A stretch of DNA of 6,561 nt from the NCBI GenBank assembly GCA_016177145.1, contig JACOVV010000123.1:1-6561 (forward strand). Direction: 5' to 3'. Below, piece by piece: positions 1 to 5,254 of the stretch (position 1 is its first letter; each line of letters begins with the position of its first letter). The notes under the pieces are model-generated. The model was not told the origin of the DNA. It worked only from the letters and a program-made list of their open reading frames with translations, and made no database searches. The DNA is from Candidatus Omnitrophota bacterium (GTDB taxonomy: Bacteria > Omnitrophota > Gorgyraeia > JACOVV01). The position numbers were made by a program, and so were the translations under genes.

Positions 1-521
1 CACACGGGTTCATAGGCGATCACCACTTCATGAATCTCGTCTTTTTTCACCAAAGAAAGCCCCCCCGCAACGTGATCTTTGACCACTTCAAACGTTTTCC
101 CTTTTTCCCTCTCTTCCAAACGCTCTCCCACGCAGACGATCGGGATTAATTTTTCATCCAGAGCGCGGCGGACTTTTTTAGCAACCGTTTCGTTCGTTTC
201 CCCAAAATACTGCCGCCTTTCCGAGTGCCCTATGACCCCATACCGGCACCCGGCGTCTTTGAGCATGGAAGCCGAAATTTCACCGGTATAGGCGCCGTTC
301 GGCTCCCAGAAGAGATCCTGCCCCCCCAGAGCGATATTCGAATGGATCAGAAGCTCACCGGCCTCTGACAAAGCAGTGTAGGGAGGACAGACGACAATTT
401 CAATCTCCTGCTCATTGGAAAGCTCTCTTTTGAGTCCGGTGATTAATTCAATGGCCTCTCCAATTTTTTTATTCATCTTCCAATTGCCGGCGATGATCGG
501 TTTGCGCTGTTGTGCGTTCAT
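1..521 (-). CDS. tpiA: Triosephosphate isomerase, 5' part (C-terminus outside window)
   Basis: This cytosolic enzyme interconverts dihydroxyacetone phosphate and glyceraldehyde 3-phosphate. The visible 173 residues start at the ATG at 521-519 and run off the low-coordinate edge; the family is normally about 250 residues, so roughly the last third is missing. Family motifs seen: GNWKMN at 12-17 (Asn13 and Lys15 of the active site), GAYTGE at 76-81, and IGHSERR at 97-103 (catalytic electrophile His99). AYEPV lies at 169-173, where Glu171 is the expected catalytic base. All key residues in the visible part are intact. AAGGA lies 9 nt upstream of the start (531-535). It is the third gene of a gap-pgk-tpiA series, separated from pgk by 93 bp that hold a palindromic repeat. 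Function is near certain from the motifs; whether the missing end is intact cannot be judged. Confidence 0.97.
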   Translation of the reverse strand, partial: MNAQQRKPIIAGNWKMNKKIGEAIELITGLKRELSNEQEIEIVVCPPYTALSEAGELLIHSNIALGGQDLFWEPNGAYTGEISASMLKDAGCRYGVIGHSERRQYFGETNETVAKKVRRALDEKLIPIVCVGERLEEREKGKTFEVVKDHVAGGLSLVKKDEIHEVVIAYEPV

Positions 522-530
522 TAACCTTTT

Positions 531-535
531 TCCTT
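531..535 (-). promoter_or_regulatory. Ribosome binding site of tpiA
   Basis: On the minus strand AAGGA lies 9 nt before the tpiA ATG. A second AAGG lies only 3 nt before the ATG, too close for an ordinary site. The palindromic repeat ends about 15 nt further upstream, so the site stays outside its hairpins. Confidence 0.6.
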
Positions 536-548
536 TTTCGACCAACGC

Positions 549-610
549 AATTGTAGGGGCAACCCCTGTGGTTGCCTCCGTAGGGGCACATTGCAATGTG
601 CCCCTATATT
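549..610. repeat. Two-module palindromic intergenic repeat (REP/MITE-like)
   Basis: The element fills most of the pgk-tpiA gap. Module 1 has arms GGCAACC (558-564) and GGTTGCC (570-576) around a 5-nt loop. Module 2 (581-606) is a perfect 26-bp palindrome with 13-bp arms that begin TAGGGGCACATTG. GTAGGGGCA is repeated directly at 553-561 and 580-588 (period 27). TAGGGGCA at the left end is mirrored by TGCCCCTA at the right end, giving the whole element an inverted-repeat outline. No poly-T run follows either hairpin on either strand, so it does not look like an intrinsic terminator. Short intergenic repeats built on GGGGCAACC/GGTTGCC palindromes are, from memory, abundant in several bacterial groups. 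Other copies in this genome could not be looked for here. Confidence 0.8.
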
Positions 611-614
611 GTCA

Positions 615-1826
615 TTACGATGATTTTTCTAACCTGGTTTCTTTTTTATCTGTTAATACCGCAACTCCGGGGAGAACCTTCCCTTCCATAAACTCCAAAC
701 TCGCTCCCCCGCCTGTCGAGATATGCGTCATCGCCGACTCCAACCCAAATTTCGCGATTGCCGCCGCTGTATCTCCTCCACCCACAATCTTTGTCGCGTT
801 GAGCTTCGCCAAAATCTCAGCCACCTGGCGGGTCCCCCAATCCATCCCGTCTATTTCGAAAACTCCCACGGGGCCGTTCCAGACGACTGTTTTAGCGGTC
901 TGCAATACTTTTTTGTACTCTTCAATCGCCTGAGGCCCCACGTCAACCCCGATCCATCCGTCCGGAATTGCAGCCGAAGAAGTGGTTTGTATCTCGGTCC
1001 CCTTTTCTATTTTTCGCGCGATCCGGTGGTCTTTCGGAAGAACAAAGGGAATGTTCTTTTTTTGGGCGTTCTGCAGCAGATCCAGAGCCAACGGAATCTT
1101 ATCCGATTCCACACGGGAATTTCCAACGTTGAGTCCTTTCGCTTTATAAAAAGTGTAGGACATCCCTCCGCCGATTAAAATCGCGTCAACGCTCTTCATC
1201 AAATTGTCGATGACGGCGATTTTTCCGGAAACCTTGGAGCCCCCGAGGATCGCCACAAAAGGACGCTTAGGATTAGCCAGCGTTTCCCCTAAATATTCAA
1301 TTTCTTTTTCCATCAGGAAACCGGCCGCCGATGGGAGGTAACGCGCGATCCCTTCCGTGGAAGCGTGAGCGCGATGCGCCGTTCCAAAAGCGTCATTGAC
1401 GTACACATCTCCGAGAACCGCCAGTTCTTTCGCGAAAGCAGGATCGTTTTCTTCTTCCTGCGGATGGAAACGAAGATTTTCCAACAAAGCAATTTCACCG
1501 GCTTTTAATTGTTTGATTGGATTGGCCGCTTTGGAACCGACGCAGTCATTCAGTTTGAGCACTTTCTTGCCCAATAATTTTTCCAGTTGTCTGGCGACTG
1601 GGTCCAGCCGGAGATCTTCAACTACCTTGCCGTCGGGTCTCCCCAGATGGCTCATTAAAACAACACTGGCCCCTTGCTCCAGACAGAACCGGATCGTCCC
1701 TAACGCGGCTCTGATCCTAGTATCGTCGGAAACGTTTCTTTTTTCATCCAACGGGACATTAAAGTCCACCCGCATCAATACCCGTTTGCCTCCCAGATCA
1801 AGATCACGAATTGTTTGTTTCTTCAT
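615..1826 (-). CDS. pgk: Phosphoglycerate kinase
   Basis: This cytosolic enzyme transfers phosphate between 1,3-bisphosphoglycerate and ADP, making 3-phosphoglycerate and ATP. It has 403 residues, normal for bacterial Pgk. N-domain motifs: RVDFNVPL (19-26), SHLGRP (59-64), ENLRF (116-120) and the NDAFGTAHRAHAST signature (144-157). C-domain nucleotide-binding motifs: LGGSKVSGKI (194-203), WNGPVGVFE (316-324), GGGDTAAA (349-356) and STGGGASLEFMEGK (370-383). The start chosen is the ATG at 1826-1824: the protein then begins MKKQTIRDLDL, as Pgk proteins usually do, and AAGGA lies 7 nt upstream. An ATG at 1940 in the same frame would add 38 residues that lie within the end of gap and match no Pgk. 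About nine residues (KETRLEKSS) follow the usual LTDK ending. The start is 17 bp after the gap stop, so the two are almost certainly co-transcribed. Confidence 0.98.
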   Translation of the reverse strand: MKKQTIRDLDLGGKRVLMRVDFNVPLDEKRNVSDDTRIRAALGTIRFCLEQGASVVLMSHLGRPDGKVVEDLRLDPVARQLEKLLGKKVLKLNDCVGSKAANPIKQLKAGEIALLENLRFHPQEEENDPAFAKELAVLGDVYVNDAFGTAHRAHASTEGIARYLPSAAGFLMEKEIEYLGETLANPKRPFVAILGGSKVSGKIAVIDNLMKSVDAILIGGGMSYTFYKAKGLNVGNSRVESDKIPLALDLLQNAQKKNIPFVLPKDHRIARKIEKGTEIQTTSSAAIPDGWIGVDVGPQAIEEYKKVLQTAKTVVWNGPVGVFEIDGMDWGTRQVAEILAKLNATKIVGGGDTAAAIAKFGLESAMTHISTGGGASLEFMEGKVLPGVAVLTDKKETRLEKSS

Positions 1827-1833
1827 ATGGAGG

Positions 1834-1838
1834 TCCTT
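1834..1838 (-). promoter_or_regulatory. Ribosome binding site of pgk (decides its start)
   Basis: AAGGA on the minus strand lies 7 nt before the ATG at 1826, inside the 17-bp gap-pgk spacer. It supports this ATG rather than the in-frame ATG at 1940. Confidence 0.75.
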
Positions 1839-1843
1839 CGAAT

Positions 1844-2893
<1,050 letters not shown>

Positions 2894-2898
2894 CTATT

Positions 2899-2904
2899 CC
2901 TCCT
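2899..2904 (-). promoter_or_regulatory. Ribosome binding site of gap (consensus)
   Basis: A full AGGAGG on the minus strand lies 8 nt before the gap ATG. It is the best Shine-Dalgarno match in the window, as expected for an abundant glycolytic enzyme. Confidence 0.85.
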
Positions 2905-2912
2905 CTATTATC

Positions 2913-2940
2913 GAACTCACTTCAGATCTGAAATGAGATC
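2913..2940. promoter_or_regulatory. 28-bp dyad upstream of gap: candidate operator or mRNA hairpin
   Basis: The sequence is symmetric about 2926/2927. The central 12 bp TTCAGATCTGAA are a perfect palindrome, then comes one mismatch, four matched pairs, one mismatch and two matched pairs: 12 of 14 pairs in all. It sits between the galT stop (2942) and the gap ribosome binding site. In the transcript it could fold as a 9-bp stem with a GAUC loop, and the inner mismatch would become a U-G pair. No T-run follows it on either strand, so it is unlikely to be an intrinsic terminator. It may be an operator, or a hairpin that shapes processing or stability of the gap-pgk-tpiA message. The symmetry is seen directly; the role is inferred. 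Confidence 0.5.
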
Positions 2941-2941
2941 A

Positions 2942-3934
2942 TTATACCGTTACTTCTTTCAGCCACCGCACTGCGTCTTCGGGGGGCGTCGGGTTAATGT
3001 AAAACCCCGTGCCCCACTCAAATCCAGCAATTTGAGCCAGCTTAGGAATGATTTCCAAGTGCCAATGATAAGCATCCGTTCCACTTCCATCCAGTGGAAC
3101 TGTGTGCAGCATGAAGTTGTAGGATGGATCGCGCAACCTTTTCTTCATCCGCGCCAGAGTCGCGCGAATCAACTGCGCGAAACTACCGCTCTCTTCTTTG
3201 CGTATCGAGCCGAAGTCCGCTTGGTGTTCTCTTGGCATTATCCAAACTTCAAACGGAAAACGCGAAAAAAACGGACAAAACGACATAAAGTATTTATTTT
3301 CGTCTAAGAGCCTCAGTCCCTCTCGTCTTTCCTGAAGGATCATATCGCAAAAAACGCAGCGATCCCGGTACTCCAGGTACTCTTCAGCCCCTTTGATTTC
3401 TTCCTTAACGCTCTTGGGAACGATCGGAAGAGCGATCAACTGGGAATGAGAATGCTCCAGGGAAGCCCCTGCCGAGAAACCGTAATTCTTAAAGATCAAT
3501 AGATACTTAAATCTCTTGTCTCTTGCCAAGTCAACGATCCTGTCACGATAAGTCCAGACGACCTTTTCCAGATCCTGGTCGGTCAAATCCGCTAACTGCT
3601 TTTCGTGATCAGAATGTTCAATGACAACCTCGTGGGCCCCGACCCCGTTCATCCGGTCATAGACTCCCACACCGCTCTTTCCTAGCTCTCCTTCGGTCTG
3701 AAGCGCCGGAAAAAGATTCGGGACCACGCGTGTCAGCCAGCTGCCGGTGCCGTCTGACCGGTAAGCGAGAATCTCCAGAGGCGTCTTGGATTCATTGCCG
3801 GGACAAAAGGGACAGTTCTTTTTCTCGTCTCTTACCGGTTTTTCACCCTCGAATTCCTCCGGACTCTTCGAACCACTGTCTCCACCCACAATAACCCACT
3901 GTCCGTTAATCGGGTTACGACGCAGTTGTCCCAT
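2942..3934 (-). CDS. galT: GalT-family nucleotidylyltransferase with intact HxHxQ motif
   Basis: By family, this enzyme exchanges a nucleotidyl group between a nucleotide sugar and a sugar 1-phosphate through a histidine-nucleotidyl intermediate, as in the Leloir pathway (UDP-glucose + galactose 1-phosphate). It has 330 residues, near the usual 330-350. Cys41 and Cys44 (CPFC), His110 and His161 match the zinc ligands of E. coli GalT. The active-site motif is His161-Ser-His163-Ser-Gln165; His163 is the expected nucleophile. A second CxxC lies at 193-196. RFPFEVW (225-231), YHWHLE (289-294) and FEWGTGFYINPTPPE (305-319) mark the C-terminal half. The start at 3934 aligns with the paralogue's MPELRKDPVIGRWVI and lies inside the end of the upstream galT (20-bp overlap, no strong binding site), which suggests translational coupling. 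Divergent members of this family can act on ADP-glucose, so the true substrate is uncertain. Confidence 0.9.
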   Translation of the reverse strand: MGQLRRNPINGQWVIVGGDSGSKSPEEFEGEKPVRDEKKNCPFCPGNESKTPLEILAYRSDGTGSWLTRVVPNLFPALQTEGELGKSGVGVYDRMNGVGAHEVVIEHSDHEKQLADLTDQDLEKVVWTYRDRIVDLARDKRFKYLLIFKNYGFSAGASLEHSHSQLIALPIVPKSVKEEIKGAEEYLEYRDRCVFCDMILQERREGLRLLDENKYFMSFCPFFSRFPFEVWIMPREHQADFGSIRKEESGSFAQLIRATLARMKKRLRDPSYNFMLHTVPLDGSGTDAYHWHLEIIPKLAQIAGFEWGTGFYINPTPPEDAVRWLKEVTV

Positions 3935-4979
3935 AAATGTTGCTCGTGTTTCCTGTTTTCCTCAAGACTTGAGCCGCTTGTTCCGGTGTCACGGGGTTGA
4001 TATAAAACCCGCTTCCCCACTCGAAACCAGCGACCCGCGTCAAACGAGGCATCAATTCAATATGCCAATGGTAGTCCTGCTCTATCGTTCTCCAATATCC
4101 CGCTTTCCGATTCAAGCGGGTGCATCTCAAAGGAGCCGTGTGCACCACGGAATTATACGGTGGATCCTGAAGCGCTTCCTTTATATCGGAATAAACCTTT
4201 TTAAGTATCTGTGCCAGCCGAGTCACTTGTTCAGGACGCATCAAATAAAAATCACAGGAGTGTTCCTTCGGGAGAATACAGAGTTCGAAGGGAAATCGCG
4301 AAGCGTAAGGGGCCCACGCGATGAACTCTTCATTCTCGGCAACAATCCGTTCACGGTTCTGTAGTTCCTGACGGATCATGTCACAATACAGGCACCGTTC
4401 TTTGAACTCATAATACTGCTTTGCGCCAAGAAGTTCTTCCTTAACCCTCTTGGGTGTCACGGAAGTAGCGATCAACTGAGAACGGGCGTGGCGGATACCG
4501 CCCCCTCCCGCCTGAAAACCATAGTTTTTAAAGAGCAGCAAATACTTGAAACGATAATCCTTTTCTAAATCCAACAACCGCTCTACCTGCGCCCGGATAC
4601 TGTTTTCGATTTGATCTTCCGCCAGGTCGGCGATATTGGCGATATGCCGAGGAGTTTCGATAATCACCTCATGGGCCCCGACGCCATTCATGACATCATA
4701 CATGCCGACCCCGCGCCTGCCGAGATCCCCTTCGATTCGGAGAATGGGGGTAAGGTTAGGAACCACACGAACCGTCCAGCCGGGTCCATTAGGCGCCGTC
4801 CCTCCATTTCGGATCGCGCCAATTTCTTTCGGCGTGTTCGCTTCGTTCCCTTCACAGAACGGACAAACGCCCTGTTCAATGGATTCCTTCATCGTGACAA
4901 AATCATGCGGCCGCTTGGCCCTCTCGGTCGCGATAATGACCCAGCGGCCAATCACGGGATCTTTCCGAAGCTCAGGCAT
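3915..4979 (-). CDS. galT: GalT-family protein with Arg in place of the nucleophilic His
   Basis: This 354-residue paralogue of the downstream GalT aligns with it from the first residues (MPELRKDPVIGRWVII) to FEWGSGFYINPVTPEQ (318-333). Zinc-type ligands are kept: Cys39, Cys42 (CPFC), His112 and His164. The second CxxC is at 196-199, with RFPFEL (228-233) and YHWHIE (303-308). The active-site motif reads His164-Ala-Arg166-Ser-Gln168, so the residue nucleotidylated in GalT is Arg, coded CGT (one transition from CAT, His). Residues 285-302 form a longer loop than in the neighbour. The frame is intact, so this is not an obvious pseudogene. It may be an inactive partner subunit, a different activity, or a subfamily in which Arg is normal; galT is a family label, not a proven function. 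The ATG at 4979 has AAAAGG 5 nt upstream and a TATAAT box at 4991-4996. It is probably the first gene of the galT-galT-gap-pgk-tpiA unit. Confidence 0.85.
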   Translation of the reverse strand: MPELRKDPVIGRWVIIATERAKRPHDFVTMKESIEQGVCPFCEGNEANTPKEIGAIRNGGTAPNGPGWTVRVVPNLTPILRIEGDLGRRGVGMYDVMNGVGAHEVIIETPRHIANIADLAEDQIENSIRAQVERLLDLEKDYRFKYLLLFKNYGFQAGGGGIRHARSQLIATSVTPKRVKEELLGAKQYYEFKERCLYCDMIRQELQNRERIVAENEEFIAWAPYASRFPFELCILPKEHSCDFYLMRPEQVTRLAQILKKVYSDIKEALQDPPYNSVVHTAPLRCTRLNRKAGYWRTIEQDYHWHIELMPRLTRVAGFEWGSGFYINPVTPEQAAQVLRKTGNTSNIYGTTAS

Positions 4980-4990
4980 TTAGACCTTTT

Positions 4991-5020
4991 ATTATATCTA
5001 GTTTAACGCGAAAAACGCAA
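4991..5020 (-). promoter_or_regulatory. Candidate sigma-70 promoter of the galT-galT-gap-pgk-tpiA unit
   Basis: On the minus strand a perfect TATAAT (4991-4996) follows a weak -35 candidate, TTGCGT (5015-5020, matching TTGACA at 3 of 6), with an 18-nt spacer. It lies in the only sizeable gap before galT. Transcription would be expected to start near 4984, leaving a leader of about 5 nt and excluding the AAAAGG at 4985-4990. Either the mRNA is nearly leaderless, or the actual start lies further upstream and the TATAAT is fortuitous. Confidence 0.4.
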
Positions 5021-5026
5021 CTAGAT
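4996..5026. promoter_or_regulatory. 8-bp inverted repeat overlapping the candidate promoter
   Basis: The arms ATCTAGTT (4996-5003) and AACTAGAT (5019-5026) are perfect inverted repeats with a 15-nt spacer. One arm ends at the TATAAT box and the other overlaps the weak -35 box. This is the layout of an operator for a dimeric repressor. The spacer contains CGCG, AAAAA and CGC, so a cruciform or RNA hairpin is also possible, but no T-run follows on the minus strand to make it a terminator. Confidence 0.4.
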
Positions 5027-5041
5027 TCGAGAAAAGAACCG

Positions 5042-5212
5042 TTAGAACAGCGCATAAATAAAAGGAGCCACGGCGGATTGTTGCGCGAAGAGGATGAGCA
5101 GGCCGAAAACCAGAACCACCAATACCGCCGGAAATAGCCACCACTTTTTATTTTCTTTGGCGAAAACGAGCAATTCCTTTACGATTTTGAATTTCGATCC
5201 CAATCTCCCCAT
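5042..5212 (-). CDS. Small membrane protein, DUF5989 type
   Basis: This 56-residue protein starts MGRLGSKFKIVKELLVFAKE and ends APFIYALF. Residues 5-23 form a basic, amphipathic-looking stretch (Lys7, Lys9, Lys12, Lys20, Lys22, Lys23). A Trp-Trp pair at 24-25 precedes one hydrophobic segment (about 26-43), followed by a short QQSAVAP tail. I recognise this pattern as the DUF5989 family: one membrane helix, function unknown, often encoded beside NodU/CmcH-type carbamoyltransferases and SxtJ-like membrane proteins. That is the context here, as it starts 42 bp after the carbamoyltransferase stop. The start is well supported: AAGGAG lies 8 nt upstream (5221-5226). It probably shares a transcript with the carbamoyltransferase and may help place that enzyme or its substrate at the membrane, which is inference. 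No SxtJ-like gene follows; galT comes next. Confidence 0.88.
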   Translation of the reverse strand: MGRLGSKFKIVKELLVFAKENKKWWLFPAVLVVLVFGLLILFAQQSAVAPFIYALF

Positions 5213-5220
5213 AAAAAGAT

Positions 5221-5226
5221 CTCCTT
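5221..5226 (-). promoter_or_regulatory. Ribosome binding site of the DUF5989 gene
   Basis: AAGGAG on the minus strand lies 8 nt before the ATG at 5212. This strong site supports translation of a gene only 171 bp long. Confidence 0.75.
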
Positions 5227-5254
5227 TTCCTGTATTTCTCGCCGCCTTCTTCCT

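Noticed and set aside
581..606. The perfect palindrome after pgk as an intrinsic terminator
   Set aside because: No T-run follows on either strand, tpiA continues in the same direction, and the adjoining second palindrome fits a repeat element better.
2907..2912. GATAAT on the minus strand as a -10 box for gap
   Set aside because: No acceptable -35 hexamer lies 16-18 nt upstream, and transcription starting from it would begin within or after the gap ribosome binding site.
3915..4979. The upstream galT as a decaying pseudogene
   Set aside because: The frame is full length, zinc-type ligands and C-terminal motifs are intact, and only the nucleophile position differs, so loss by decay is not supported.
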